This document shows, one piece after another, positions 55,206-64,000 of a DNA stretch of 64,000 nt. Position 1 is the stretch's first letter. Each line of letters starts with the position of its first letter. A model generated the notes under the pieces. That model searched no databases and was not told the origin of the DNA. It worked only from the letters and a program-made list of their open reading frames with translations. Position numbers and translations under genes: made by a program. Source of the DNA: Acinetobacter proteolyticus (GTDB lineage Bacteria; Pseudomonadota; Gammaproteobacteria; Pseudomonadales; Moraxellaceae); NCBI RefSeq assembly GCF_000367945.1, contig NZ_KB849177.1, positions 128,531 to 192,530 of the forward strand, in the 5' to 3' direction.

Positions 55206-55577
55206 ATGAATGCACCAGCGAATATTACCAAGCCAGTGGAATTTTCATTACCGATTAAAAACTATGATGAATTTTATCACTTTTATTTAACAGAACATCG
55301 CAGTATTGCCAGCCGTCGTTTGCACGTCGCAGGCAGCTCGATCGGTTTATATTTCTTTAGCAAAGCCATCCGTAAACGTCAGGCAAAATATGCTTTGTAT
55401 GGTTTGGTATCAGGCTATGCCTGTGCTTGGGTTGGGCATTTTTTCTTTGAACATAATAAGCCTGCTAGCTTTAAACAACCGCTGTATAGCTTTATTTCAG
55501 ATTGGCGCATGTTGTCTGATGTTGCACGTGGTCGTTTGAGTCTGATTGATCGTCAGTTTGATAAGATTAATTCGTAA
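55206..55577 (+). CDS. Mpo1-like (DUF962) membrane protein
   Basis: The 123-aa protein has the family core YDEFYHFYLTEHRSIASRRLHVAGSSIGLYFF, a predicted transmembrane region and FFEHNKPASFKQPLYSFISDWRMLSDV near the end. The eukaryotic relative Mpo1 is a dioxygenase of 2-hydroxy fatty acids with conserved His residues. The His set here (H23, H31, H58-like position and H67) is compatible. It ends in a terminator before the CRISPR-Cas operon, so it is not part of it. Confidence 0.85.
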   Translation: MNAPANITKPVEFSLPIKNYDEFYHFYLTEHRSIASRRLHVAGSSIGLYFFSKAIRKRQAKYALYGLVSGYACAWVGHFFFEHNKPASFKQPLYSFISDWRMLSDVARGRLSLIDRQFDKINS

Positions 55578-55620
55578 ATCAACGTATATTTAAAAATTAT
55601 AAAGCGACATTAGGTGTCGT

Positions 55621-55645
55621 AAAGCTGCTTCTGCAGCTTTTTTAT
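55621..55645 (+). terminator. Terminator before the CRISPR-Cas operon
   Basis: AAAGCTGC (55621-55628) pairs with GCAGCTTT (55633-55640) around TTCT, followed by T residues. A second small hairpin (CGACA/TGTCG) precedes it. Confidence 0.85.
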
Positions 55646-55692
55646 TGTTCGCTGTTTCAGTAAGATCATAAAAAATGAGGGAAAACACAAGA

Positions 55693-56655
55693 ATGGAACA
55701 ACTGAACCCATCTGATTTAAAAGCAATCTTACATTCTAAACGCGCCAATCTTTATTATTTAGAACATTGCAGAGTGATGCAAAAAGATGGGCGAGTGTTA
55801 TATCTCACCGAAGCAAAGAACGAAAATCAATATTGGAATATTCCCATTGCCAATACCACGGTGATTCTACTCGGTACAGGGACATCCATTACACAAGCAG
55901 CGATGCGAATGTTGTGTAGCGCAGGTGTGTTGGTGGGTTTTTGTGGCGGTGGTGGCACACCTTTATTTGCAGGAAGTGAGGTGGAATGGTTAACGCCACA
56001 AAGTGAATATCGCCCAACTGAATATATGCAGGGCTGGATGGGCTTCTGGTTTGATGATGCCAAACGTTTGGACGTTGCAAAGCAATTTCAATTTGCCCGT
56101 ATCGAATTTATCCGCAAAATTTGGGCTAAAGATAAAGATTTAAAGGATGAAGGTTTTTATCTGGATGACTTAGACATTCAACAAGCCTTGACTGGTTTTG
56201 AAAAGAAAATCCCTAATATGGCTAAAGTGGGGGATTTACTTCTCGCCGAAGCGCAGATGACCAAGCAACTTTATAAAATTGCAGCAACCCGTTCTAAGTT
56301 GAGTTTTGAGCGCAATCCAGAGCAAGGGGATTTGGCTAATGACTTTTTGAATCATGGCAATTATTTGGCTTATGGTCTCAGTGCGACAACACTTTGGGTC
56401 TTAGGTATTAGTCATTCATTTGCGGTTATGCATGGTAAAACCCGACGAGGTGCATTGGTCTTTGATGTGGCTGATTTAATCAAGGATGCGGTGGTTTTAC
56501 CGTGGGCGTTTATTTGTGCCAAAGAGGGGCTGACTGAGCAAGCGTTCCGTCAACAGCTATTGCAGAAATTCACAGAATATCGCTGTTTGGATTGGATGTT
56601 TGAACAGGTTAAGTTGCAAGCGGGTAAAAGCTTTCCAAATCAGGAGAGCGAATGA
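55693..56655 (+). CDS. cas1: Cas1, type I-F
   Basis: The 320-aa integrase for spacer acquisition has LNPSDLKAILHSKRANLYYLEHCRV at the start and LLGTGTSITQAAMRMLCSAGVLVGFCGGGGTPLF, the I-F form. I start at ATG 55693 because GAGGGA lies upstream and the first residues line up with the P. aeruginosa I-F Cas1 start as I recall it; ATG 55675 would add MRENTR. Its stop overlaps the cas2-3 start (ATGA 56652-56655). Confidence 0.96.
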   Translation: MEQLNPSDLKAILHSKRANLYYLEHCRVMQKDGRVLYLTEAKNENQYWNIPIANTTVILLGTGTSITQAAMRMLCSAGVLVGFCGGGGTPLFAGSEVEWLTPQSEYRPTEYMQGWMGFWFDDAKRLDVAKQFQFARIEFIRKIWAKDKDLKDEGFYLDDLDIQQALTGFEKKIPNMAKVGDLLLAEAQMTKQLYKIAATRSKLSFERNPEQGDLANDFLNHGNYLAYGLSATTLWVLGISHSFAVMHGKTRRGALVFDVADLIKDAVVLPWAFICAKEGLTEQAFRQQLLQKFTEYRCLDWMFEQVKLQAGKSFPNQESE

Positions 56656-59600
56656 TGATCGTAACTTTTATATCTCAGTGTGAAAAGAAGGCAATTGCTC
56701 GAACTCGTCGAGTACTCGATGCATTTGCAGATCGGATTGGTGACAATACATGGCAAACGGTGATCACTGAAGATGGATTGTTGACTGTAAAAAAGCTACT
56801 GAGGAAAACTGCGACGAAAAGTACAGCAGTTTCATGTCATTGGATACGTGGTCGTCGTAGAAGTGAATTGATGTGGATTGTGGGAAATCGCAATAAGTTT
56901 AATGAACAAGGAATAGTCCCCGTGAATACCACAAAGAAAAGCTTGTCTCAAAATAAATGGGAAAATGACTGGCATTATTTACCTTTAATTAAGGCATTAG
57001 TTGCAGTTTCTGCTTTACTTCATGATTGGGGTAAAGCAACAGTATTATTCCAGCAAAAATTACTAGATAAAAATAACCAATTTAAAGGTGATCCTTTACG
57101 TCATGAATGGATTTCATGCCTATTATTAAATGCTTTGGTGCAATTATCAGGCAATATTGAATCTGATGAAGCATGGTTAAATTTATTTATTAATCAAAGT
57201 TGGGATGAGGCACTTCTCAAGCAAACGATTGTAAAAGAATCAGATCAATCCAAAGTTTTAGCTCAGCTTCCACCATTCGCTCAATTAGTCGCGTGGCTGA
57301 TCATTTCACACCATCGTTTACCGAATTTAAAAGAAGATAAAGATTCAAAAAGATATGCTGCTGAACCTGCAAATAGTATTGCAGAATTATTTGAATGTAT
57401 CGAAGCAAACTGGGGTTATCAAAATAAATTTGAGGAAAAGGATTATCAACAACGACTTAAGTTGTGTTTTCAGTTTGAGCAAGGTTTGCTAAGCCAATCT
57501 TTTGAATGGACAAAAGAAATTAAAAAATGGTCTTTACGTTTATTACAGGAAGTTCAATCATCAGAACAGATTTTTATTGATGGGAGTTGGCGAGTCATTT
57601 TACATCATGCACGCTTATGTCTAATGTTGGGTGATCATTATTATTCATCGTGTGAAGCAGATAAAGCATGGAAAACGAATTTATCACTTGTTGCAAATAC
57701 CGATCCAAAAACGAAACAAGCGAAACAGTATTTAGATGAGCATTTAGTTCGAGTTAGTGACAATGCTATGCGGGTGGTACAGTCGTTAAGCCGTTTAGCA
57801 GATGAGATGGAATCTGCATACGATATTCAAAAATTAAAAAAGAAAAGTTCATCAGGTTTTGAATGGCAAGATCAGGCTGCAAAGGGTGTTCAGCAATTTA
57901 TTCAAAAAAATGAAGGGGCTGAGAAACAGGGCTGGTTCATTGTCAATATGGCAAGTACCGGGAAAGGAAAAACCATTGCCAATGCGAAAATCATGCAAGC
58001 CTTATCTAAGAATGGACAATCTTTACGTTATATTTTAGCTCTAGGCTTAAGGACTTTAACTTTACAAACGGGGGATTCATATCGTCAAGATATTGGTTTA
58101 AGTAATGATGAACTCGCTGTTTTAATTGGTTCAAAAGCTGTGCAGGAGTTACATCATCAAAATGCTAGAAATGATCAACAGGACGAATTAAATATTGAGG
58201 AAATCGGTTCAGAGTCGTTAGAGGCGTTATTAGAGAATGAACTGGATTACGACACGATGCCTCAAGCCGATTTTATGAATGCTTTATTCCCTAAAAATCA
58301 AGAACAACGTAATAAAGCATTTCTATATAAACCTGTTTTAACCTGTACTATTGATCATATTATGGCAGCGACTGAAACCAAGCGTGGTGGCAAATATATT
58401 TTACCGAGTTTAAGACTTTCCTCCTCAGACTTGGTCATTGATGAAGTGGATGATTTTAATGCTCAAGACTTGGTTGCTATTGCCCGACTGGTGCATCTTG
58501 CAGGCATGTTGGGCCGAAAAGTGATGATATCGTCAGCAACCATACCTCCAGCATTGGCTGAGGGGTTTTTTAATACCTATCAGCAAGGCTGGGCTTTGTA
58601 CTCTGCCTTTAAAAAACTAAAAAATAAAAATATCGTTTCAATGTGGGTCGATGAGTTCAAAACAAAAATCCAAACCATTGATTCGAATGCGCCAACAGAG
58701 CATATACAACAATATCAGAATATACATGATCAATTTGTAGAGCTTCGAGCAGCAGCGCTAGTCAAGCAAGTTGTTAAACATAAAGCCTATATTGTGGATT
58801 GTGCTGACCTTGTGGCTGTAAAAGAAGTCCAACGTTTAGATCAAAGTTTGCAGTCTCAGTATTTTGAAAGGATTAAACAGAATGCTGAACAATTACATTT
58901 GAGTCATCACAGTATTGATCTTAAGACAGGTAAAAAAGTCTCTTTTGGTGTGGTGCGTGTTGCCAATATTCCACCCTGTGTTGCTTTAACTCAATACTTA
59001 CTCAATGCAGAATGGTCGCAGGGCATAGCGCCTCGTGTTATGGCCTATCATAGTCGTCAAGTTTTGTTGCTACGTAGTGAGCAGGAGCGACATTTAGATC
59101 AAGTTCTAAAGCGTAAAGAGAAAGCGGGGGAACAGGCGGCGGCATTCTCAAATGATGTGATTCGTCAGCATCTAGATTCAATTGAAGAGGAACATGTGAT
59201 TTTTATTTTGGTTGCAACCCCAGTGGAGGAGGTTGGGCGAGACCATGATTTTGATTGGGCCATTGTAGAGCCATCGTCTTATCGTTCGATTATTCAATTG
59301 GCAGGGCGAGTGTTACGTCACAGAAAATTGGTACAGAATATCGAAAAGCCAAATATTGCTTTAATGCAATATAATTTAAAAGGATTAAGAAAAGCTAAAG
59401 TTGCTTTTGAAAAACCTGGTTTTGAACTTAATAATGATAAATTCCAATTACTCACTAAAGATTTAAAAGAATTACTTGATATTCCAGATGTGAATTTTAA
59501 TATTAATGCCATACCAAGAATAAAAACGAATGGACCATTACAAGCAAGACAAAGACTAGCAGATCTTGAACATGCAGTAATGGCTGATGTATTAACCTCA

Positions 59601-60032
59601 TACGAAAAAGTTGGAGCAAAACCATTAAATTCATGGTTAACCCAAAAATGGTTTTTAACAGCTTTACCTCAAAAATTTATACAATTTAGGCAAAGCTTTC
59701 CGAATATTAAAATTTTTGTTGTTTGCAGAGATCATAAACTGCTACTCTGTGAAAAAAATGATTTTGGTCATTATATTGATCGGAGCGGTTTTTATAATAT
59801 TCATTATTTGCAACTAAATAATTTGGAACAAAAAAGATTATGGTTGAATAGGAATTATTACGAAATTTTGTGTCGCTTTGCACTTGATCATTTAAGTGAG
59901 AATGAAGAAGATATCGATGCAAAGATTGAAAGACTATCGGAACGTTATGGTGAGATTATGTTGCCAGAGTACGATGAGAATAAACGATTGATGTATTCAG
60001 AACAGTTTGGCTTGGTAGTTTCAAATAAATAA
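56652..60032 (+). CDS. cas3: Cas2-Cas3 fusion, type I-F
   Basis: The 1126-aa protein has an N-terminal Cas2 domain (~1-95, including AVSCHWIRGRRRSELMWIVG), an HD nuclease (His124-Asp125 in LLHDWGKAT) and a superfamily 2 helicase. The Walker A is MASTGKGKT (~432-440) and the DEVD box is in LVIDEVDDF (~596). It cuts and unwinds target DNA after Csy-complex recruitment and, with Cas1, takes part in spacer acquisition. The fusion is diagnostic of subtype I-F. All motifs appear intact. Confidence 0.96.
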   Translation: MMIVTFISQCEKKAIARTRRVLDAFADRIGDNTWQTVITEDGLLTVKKLLRKTATKSTAVSCHWIRGRRRSELMWIVGNRNKFNEQGIVPVNTTKKSLSQNKWENDWHYLPLIKALVAVSALLHDWGKATVLFQQKLLDKNNQFKGDPLRHEWISCLLLNALVQLSGNIESDEAWLNLFINQSWDEALLKQTIVKESDQSKVLAQLPPFAQLVAWLIISHHRLPNLKEDKDSKRYAAEPANSIAELFECIEANWGYQNKFEEKDYQQRLKLCFQFEQGLLSQSFEWTKEIKKWSLRLLQEVQSSEQIFIDGSWRVILHHARLCLMLGDHYYSSCEADKAWKTNLSLVANTDPKTKQAKQYLDEHLVRVSDNAMRVVQSLSRLADEMESAYDIQKLKKKSSSGFEWQDQAAKGVQQFIQKNEGAEKQGWFIVNMASTGKGKTIANAKIMQALSKNGQSLRYILALGLRTLTLQTGDSYRQDIGLSNDELAVLIGSKAVQELHHQNARNDQQDELNIEEIGSESLEALLENELDYDTMPQADFMNALFPKNQEQRNKAFLYKPVLTCTIDHIMAATETKRGGKYILPSLRLSSSDLVIDEVDDFNAQDLVAIARLVHLAGMLGRKVMISSATIPPALAEGFFNTYQQGWALYSAFKKLKNKNIVSMWVDEFKTKIQTIDSNAPTEHIQQYQNIHDQFVELRAAALVKQVVKHKAYIVDCADLVAVKEVQRLDQSLQSQYFERIKQNAEQLHLSHHSIDLKTGKKVSFGVVRVANIPPCVALTQYLLNAEWSQGIAPRVMAYHSRQVLLLRSEQERHLDQVLKRKEKAGEQAAAFSNDVIRQHLDSIEEEHVIFILVATPVEEVGRDHDFDWAIVEPSSYRSIIQLAGRVLRHRKLVQNIEKPNIALMQYNLKGLRKAKVAFEKPGFELNNDKFQLLTKDLKELLDIPDVNFNINAIPRIKTNGPLQARQRLADLEHAVMADVLTSYEKVGAKPLNSWLTQKWFLTALPQKFIQFRQSFPNIKIFVVCRDHKLLLCEKNDFGHYIDRSGFYNIHYLQLNNLEQKRLWLNRNYYEILCRFALDHLSENEEDIDAKIERLSERYGEIMLPEYDENKRLMYSEQFGLVVSNK

Positions 60033-60047
60033 TAAGATGGAAAGAAT

Positions 60048-61289
60048 ATGGCAGAAAGTATTCATGCATTTTTAAATGAACGTAAAGAACTTTGGCTAAA
60101 AGATCGTTTAAAAAAAGCAGAAAGTGATGTTGAAACTTTAACTTTGCAACATCAGGCAAATGATAAATTTAGTTTAAATGAGTGGTTACCTGATGCAGCA
60201 AAGCGCGTAACCCAGCTTGCAATGGTGAGTCACCCAAGTAAGTTTAGTCATCCAAGTGCCAAGACTTCAAGCCTTATTGCTAAGGCGAAACATTGTAATG
60301 ATGGCTACTTACGTAGTGGTAATGTGGAATACTCATTGGATGTATTTGGTAATGCTGCTGCAATGGATGTATTTAAGTTCTTATCTTTACCGCTTACTGA
60401 AAAAATGACGGTTTTGGATGGCTTCGAACAAGACAACCAAGAGTTGCGAGCTTTAATTACGCATGTAGATTTAAATTTTGAAGCATTGAGTTCAGAATTT
60501 TTAAAAATTAAAGCCGCAGATCATTCAGTAAAAACAGACCCTCTAGTAAAACAGGTCTATTTCCCAATTAATCAATCTGAATATCATTTATTATCCCTTT
60601 TAACCCCATCTGGTTTAATTACTCGACTCAAACAAGCAATTGATGCTATGCGTTTTTCGGAAGAAACCAAAAAATCTAAAGAATTGCGTAAGAAAAATGA
60701 ACATGATGAAGTAGGTTATGCAGATATATTTGATTTAACAATAACAGCGTATGGTGGAACTCAACCACAGAATGTTAGTGTTTTAAATAGCCAAAATGCG
60801 GGACGAGCTTATTTACTTTCGAGTTGCCCACCAGTATTTGAAAGTCGTAATATTAAATTACCCAGTCATGACTTTTTTCAACAGTGCTTATATAGGAAAA
60901 AATTTGGTACTGAATTTGAAAAATTAAAAAAATATGTCGCCGAGATTAATAATCAGTATATACGTAAAAAAATTAAAAAACTCTTACGTCAAATAGTAGG
61001 AGTTATTTTATTCCATGCTTTCTGTGTGCGCCAAAATGAAAAAGGATGGTCCAAAAAAGAGCATTATAAATCTTTATCTTTAGAGCAAAAAATATGGTTG
61101 GATGATGCTTATTTAGATGTAAGAGAAATTGAAAACGAATGGCGATACGAAATTGCAAGAAGAATTGCGAAATGGATTTTAGATAGTTTTGAAGATTTTT
61201 ATGGTTCTAAATTGTTTGGCAGTCCAGAACTCGTTGAGTTAAAAGATATTGTATTTGAAGCACTGGATGAAGATAAGGAGTTTTTCTAA
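60048..61289 (+). CDS. csy1: Csy1 (Cas8f), type I-F
   Basis: The 413-aa large subunit of the Csy surveillance complex recognises the PAM by family knowledge. It begins AESIHAFLNERKELWLKDRLKKAE, with QNAGRAYLLSSCPPVF in the middle and WILDSFEDFYGSK near the end. GGAAAG lies before ATG 60048. Its stop shares one base with the csy2 start (TAATG). Confidence 0.95.
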   Translation: MAESIHAFLNERKELWLKDRLKKAESDVETLTLQHQANDKFSLNEWLPDAAKRVTQLAMVSHPSKFSHPSAKTSSLIAKAKHCNDGYLRSGNVEYSLDVFGNAAAMDVFKFLSLPLTEKMTVLDGFEQDNQELRALITHVDLNFEALSSEFLKIKAADHSVKTDPLVKQVYFPINQSEYHLLSLLTPSGLITRLKQAIDAMRFSEETKKSKELRKKNEHDEVGYADIFDLTITAYGGTQPQNVSVLNSQNAGRAYLLSSCPPVFESRNIKLPSHDFFQQCLYRKKFGTEFEKLKKYVAEINNQYIRKKIKKLLRQIVGVILFHAFCVRQNEKGWSKKEHYKSLSLEQKIWLDDAYLDVREIENEWRYEIARRIAKWILDSFEDFYGSKLFGSPELVELKDIVFEALDEDKEFF

Positions 61290-62173
61290 TGCGTCATTTT
61301 TTATTGATTTCTCATTTAAAACTTCACAATGCCAATGCCATGAGTAGCCCATATACCATTGGATTTCCAGCAATGACGGCTTGGCTTGGTGCAGTCCACG
61401 CTTTGCAACGTAAATTACAAGCTAAAGCATGTGATGTGACTTTAACTAAAGTTGCGGTGAGCTGTCACGAGTTTAATTTGCAGACCTATAAAGGACAGGG
61501 GGATTTTGTCCATTCAATTATCGGTACCGCAAATCCATTGGATAAGGATGGAAGTCGGCCTGCTTTTATTGAGGAAGCTCGTTGCCATTTGGAAGTTTCA
61601 CTTTTAGTTGAAATTGAAGATCTGAATAACAAAAAAAGAGAGCAATTGTTAGAACTTGCTTCTGATCTAGTTTGTAGTATGAAATTTGCCAGTGGAGATG
61701 TTCTTACGGTGAAGAATTGCCAAATACTGGATTTTGATGATGATGAAGATCATGACAGGGAATTAAAACCAATCCTCAATAAACTCATGCTTGGGCATGT
61801 ACTGATCGAGCGCCGTGATCTCGTAATAGACAGTATGAATCAAGGTAAAGATGCTTTAGATGCGGTTTTAGAATATTTACACGTAACGCATAGCTCTAAT
61901 GTAGATGAAGATAACAAAGTGACATGGACTTCAAAGCGTAAAGGTCAAGGTTGGCTTGTACCTGTCGCTGTTGGCTTTCAAGGAATTTCTGAGTTGGGAT
62001 TCGCAAAAAATCAAAGGGATGCCAATACACCACATCGGTTTGCTGAAAGTGTTTTAACTTTAGGTGAATTTTTGATGCCGTATCGCATAGAACATCTTGA
62101 TCAAATGTTATGGCAATACCATTTTGATTCAGAAAACAATTTATATCTCTGCCAAAACGCTACAACAAATTAA
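61289..62173 (+). CDS. csy2: Csy2 (Cas5f), type I-F
   Basis: The 294-aa Cas5-type subunit pairs with Csy1 to hold the 5' handle of the crRNA. The family start is FLLISHLKLHNANAMSSPYTIGFPAMTAWLGAVHALQ. Other blocks are GQGDFVHSIIGTANPLDKDGSRPAFIEEARCHLEVSLLV and GQGWLVPVAVGFQGISELG. Intact. Confidence 0.95.
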   Translation: MRHFLLISHLKLHNANAMSSPYTIGFPAMTAWLGAVHALQRKLQAKACDVTLTKVAVSCHEFNLQTYKGQGDFVHSIIGTANPLDKDGSRPAFIEEARCHLEVSLLVEIEDLNNKKREQLLELASDLVCSMKFASGDVLTVKNCQILDFDDDEDHDRELKPILNKLMLGHVLIERRDLVIDSMNQGKDALDAVLEYLHVTHSSNVDEDNKVTWTSKRKGQGWLVPVAVGFQGISELGFAKNQRDANTPHRFAESVLTLGEFLMPYRIEHLDQMLWQYHFDSENNLYLCQNATTN

Positions 62174-62198
62174 TTTGATATTGAAAAAGGAAAGACTC

Positions 62199-63212
62199 AT
62201 GGCTAAAAATGAAAAAGCAGTCGCAAGTGTACTCGCATTTGAAAAGAAACTTGTTCCATCTGATGGATATTTTTATGGAACGACTTGGGATAATCGTAAT
62301 GAACAAACAGCTTTAAAACTCATTCCTAAATCAGTCCGAGGAACGATTTCAAACCGTTTAAAGCCTGCTGTTGCCAGTGATCCATTAAAGTTGAATGCTG
62401 AAGTTGAAAAAGCCAATTTACAAACAGTAGATGCCTGTGCTTTGGGCGAGCATCAAGATACTTTAAAAGTTGGTTTTACTTTGAAAGTATTAGGTGGTGT
62501 TGAAAATCCATCTGCTTGTAACAATGAAGCTTTTTTAAACTCTTATCAAGCTGTGGCCAAAAATTATATTAACAAATATGGCTTTACAGAGCTTGCGAAA
62601 CGTTATGCGTTCAATATTGCTAATGCTCGTTTTTTATGGCGGAACCGTGTTGGTGCGGAAAAAGTAGAGGTTGTGGTAACAATAAATGATCAACCCGCTA
62701 TAACATTTAATGCTTTGGAATATGCACTGCATGATTTTGACCATGTAGATGAAAAGTTAAAAAAATTAGCTGATCAAATCGCTCAGGCTCTAAAAGGTGA
62801 AACAGTATATTTATTGATTAAAGTTGAGGCTTATGCTTTGGTGGGTAAAGCACAAGAAGTTTATCCAAGCGAAGAATTAGTTTTGGATAAAGGTAAGGGG
62901 GATAAGAGTAAAATCCTTTATCAAGTCAATGATGTTGCTGCAATGCACTCTCAAAAAATTGGCAATGCGTTACGTACAATCGATACTTGGTATCCTGAGT
63001 TTGATGACAAAAAAACAGCAATCGCGATTGAACCTTATGGTGCGGTCACAAATCTTGGAAAAGCTTATCGTACTCCTAAAGAGAAAAAAGACTTTTTTAC
63101 CTTATTTGATAAATATGCTTTAGGTGAGTCATTAGAAAATCTAGAACAAGAACACTATGTTATGGCTGTTTTAGTGCGTGGTGGGGTGTTTGGTCAAAGT
63201 GCGAAGGATTAA
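62199..63212 (+). CDS. csy3: Csy3 (Cas7f), type I-F
   Basis: The 337-aa backbone subunit polymerises along the crRNA in six copies by family knowledge. It has VLAFEKKLVPSDGYFYGTTWDNR near the start and RYAFNIANARFLWRNRVGAEKVEV mid-protein. I start at ATG 62199 with AAAGGAAAG upstream; the frame runs open back to 62097 inside csy2. Confidence 0.95.
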   Translation: MAKNEKAVASVLAFEKKLVPSDGYFYGTTWDNRNEQTALKLIPKSVRGTISNRLKPAVASDPLKLNAEVEKANLQTVDACALGEHQDTLKVGFTLKVLGGVENPSACNNEAFLNSYQAVAKNYINKYGFTELAKRYAFNIANARFLWRNRVGAEKVEVVVTINDQPAITFNALEYALHDFDHVDEKLKKLADQIAQALKGETVYLLIKVEAYALVGKAQEVYPSEELVLDKGKGDKSKILYQVNDVAAMHSQKIGNALRTIDTWYPEFDDKKTAIAIEPYGAVTNLGKAYRTPKEKKDFFTLFDKYALGESLENLEQEHYVMAVLVRGGVFGQSAKD

Positions 63213-63214
63213 TA

Positions 63215-63826
63215 ATGCAATATTATCAAGAAATCACTTTAATTGATCAGGATGAAATTTCACCTTATTTCATTTGGTCAAAAGTGTATATCCAACTTCA
63301 TATTGCTTTTGCAGAACATACGAATGAACAAGGGAAAACCCAGTTTGGAGTGTCTTTTCCACAGTACCGTATTAATCAGCAAAAGAACATTGGTTTTTTG
63401 GGTGCGAAAATCCGTATTTTTGCCAATACAGAAGTCCAGTTACAGCAACTTAATCTGGGGAAGTGGTTGGAACGATTTGTGGACTATGTTCATTTCACCC
63501 AACCACGCGAAGTACCTCAAGCTAAAATTACGGCTTACGCTCATTATTTTCGAGTTAATCCAAAAATGAGTTTGGAGCAACGTATTGTTCATCAAGCTCA
63601 GCGCCATAATATTTCTTTAGATCAAGCGAGACAGCACTTTAAGCAATATATTGATCAGCCTGTAGTTGAGCCTTATGTGAGTTTGAAAAGCCTAAGTGCA
63701 AAACGAGAGGAAAATATAGATCGACCGTATCGCTTATATATTGGTAAATCTGTTGCTGATGAGGCGAAAGATGGAACATTTGGAACTTACGGGTTAAGTC
63801 GTTTCTCAACCGTACCAGAGTTTTGA
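63215..63826 (+). CDS. csy4: Csy4 (Cas6f) crRNA endoribonuclease
   Basis: The 203-aa repeat-cleaving nuclease has His29 in SKVYIQLHIAF, the same position as the catalytic His29 of P. aeruginosa Csy4. The C-terminal GTFGTYGLSRFSTVPEF provides the RNA-binding Phe/Gly region. It should cut the repeat hairpin and stay on the 3' handle. The gene is the last of the operon; the array follows ~130 bp downstream. Confidence 0.95.
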   Translation: MQYYQEITLIDQDEISPYFIWSKVYIQLHIAFAEHTNEQGKTQFGVSFPQYRINQQKNIGFLGAKIRIFANTEVQLQQLNLGKWLERFVDYVHFTQPREVPQAKITAYAHYFRVNPKMSLEQRIVHQAQRHNISLDQARQHFKQYIDQPVVEPYVSLKSLSAKREENIDRPYRLYIGKSVADEAKDGTFGTYGLSRFSTVPEF

Positions 63827-63860
63827 CCCAATATTTTTTTACTCTTTAACAGTTTAATAA

Positions 63861-63873
63861 AATCAATAAGTTA
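63861..63873 (+). promoter_or_regulatory. IHF consensus site in the CRISPR leader
   Basis: The sequence AATCAATAAGTTA matches the IHF consensus WATCAANNNNTTR at every defined position. It lies 84 bp before the first repeat, in the leader, where IHF is known to help I-E and I-F spacer integration. Confidence 0.7.
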
Positions 63874-63923
63874 CAGCAAGTGGTTTTTTGATTGGGTAAA
63901 ATGCCTAAATCTATATTAACTAC

Positions 63924-63951
63924 TTGTTGTAACTTATATTTTTACTATAAT
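63924..63951 (+). promoter_or_regulatory. Candidate crRNA promoter in the leader
   Basis: TTGTTG (63924-63929) and TATAAT (63946-63951) are 16 bp apart, a fair sigma-70 pair. Initiation would fall near 63958, at the first base of the repeat. Confidence 0.45.
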
Positions 63952-63957
63952 TTTATA

Positions 63958-64000
63958 GTTCATGGCGGCATACGCCATTTAGAAAAATGCAAAATTACAC
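63958..64000 (+). CRISPR. Start of a type I-F CRISPR array (first repeat, spacer cut by window end)
   Basis: A 28-nt repeat occupies 63958-63985, beginning GTTCATGGCGGC and ending ATTTAGAAA, with the stem GGCG/CGCC (GGCGGCATACGCC) that Csy4 recognises. It agrees with the I-F repeat I associate with Acinetobacter. The first spacer begins at 63986 and only 15 nt are visible before the edge. The array length and other spacers lie outside. Because this is the leader end, this spacer should be the most recently acquired. Confidence 0.93.

Overview
This window comes from the chromosome of a gammaproteobacterium that I place in the genus Acinetobacter. The base composition is moderately AT-rich. The evidence is the coexistence of a monomeric NADP-isocitrate dehydrogenase and an E. 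coli-type isocitrate dehydrogenase on either side of rluE, the tesA/ybbA/ybbP block, a chromosomal AAC(6')-I acetyltransferase of the Acinetobacter type, and a type I-F CRISPR repeat of the form I associate with Acinetobacter. The exact species cannot be fixed from the sequence alone.

Layout. Positions 1-21.4 kb are mostly conserved chromosomal genes: epmA, a LuxR-type regulator, a small lipoprotein, a lipoprotein sulfatase with its own formylglycine-generating enzyme, two rhomboid proteases (5.5 and 16.5 kb), nfuA, a TonB-dependent receptor behind a Fur-box-like site, an alpha/beta hydrolase, a beta-carbonic anhydrase, the aminoglycoside acetyltransferase, tesA divergent from the ybbA-ybbP exporter, mtgA, ppk1 and a nitronate monooxygenase-like enzyme. 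From 22.4 to 29.3 kb is a compact exopolysaccharide locus. It has an outer-membrane TPR/barrel protein on the + strand, and facing it a five-gene operon for a membrane protein with a possible degenerate GGDEF-like domain, an unknown membrane-anchored protein, a processive GT2 synthase, a BcsB-like periplasmic subunit and a lipoprotein that may be glycosidase-like. It is neither a canonical pga nor a canonical bcs locus.

From 29.4 to 45.3 kb are housekeeping genes: photolyase, slyD, ndh, a PBP5/6-type carboxypeptidase, an M61 peptidase, uraH, an OMP divergent from a two-component system, both isocitrate dehydrogenases, rluE and a pentapeptide-repeat protein. From 45.3 to 47.5 kb is an AT-rich accessory island with a PAAR protein, a putative caspase-fold (His/Cys) protein and a small membrane protein in one overlapping operon. 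This looks like an orphan type VI secretion effector/immunity cassette. From 47.5 to 55.6 kb come a DJ-1/PfpI protein, a PhzF protein, an M16 protease, a DUF3144 protein, a CYTH-CHAD triphosphatase and an Mpo1-like protein, with a repeat-rich non-coding patch at 53.4 kb.

From 55.7 kb to the end is a complete type I-F CRISPR-Cas operon (cas1, cas2-3, csy1-csy4), then a leader with an exact match to the IHF consensus and the first repeat of an array that runs off the right edge.

Best candidates for undescribed biology are the exopolysaccharide locus (22.4-29.3 kb) and the PAAR/caspase-like cassette (45.6-47.2 kb).
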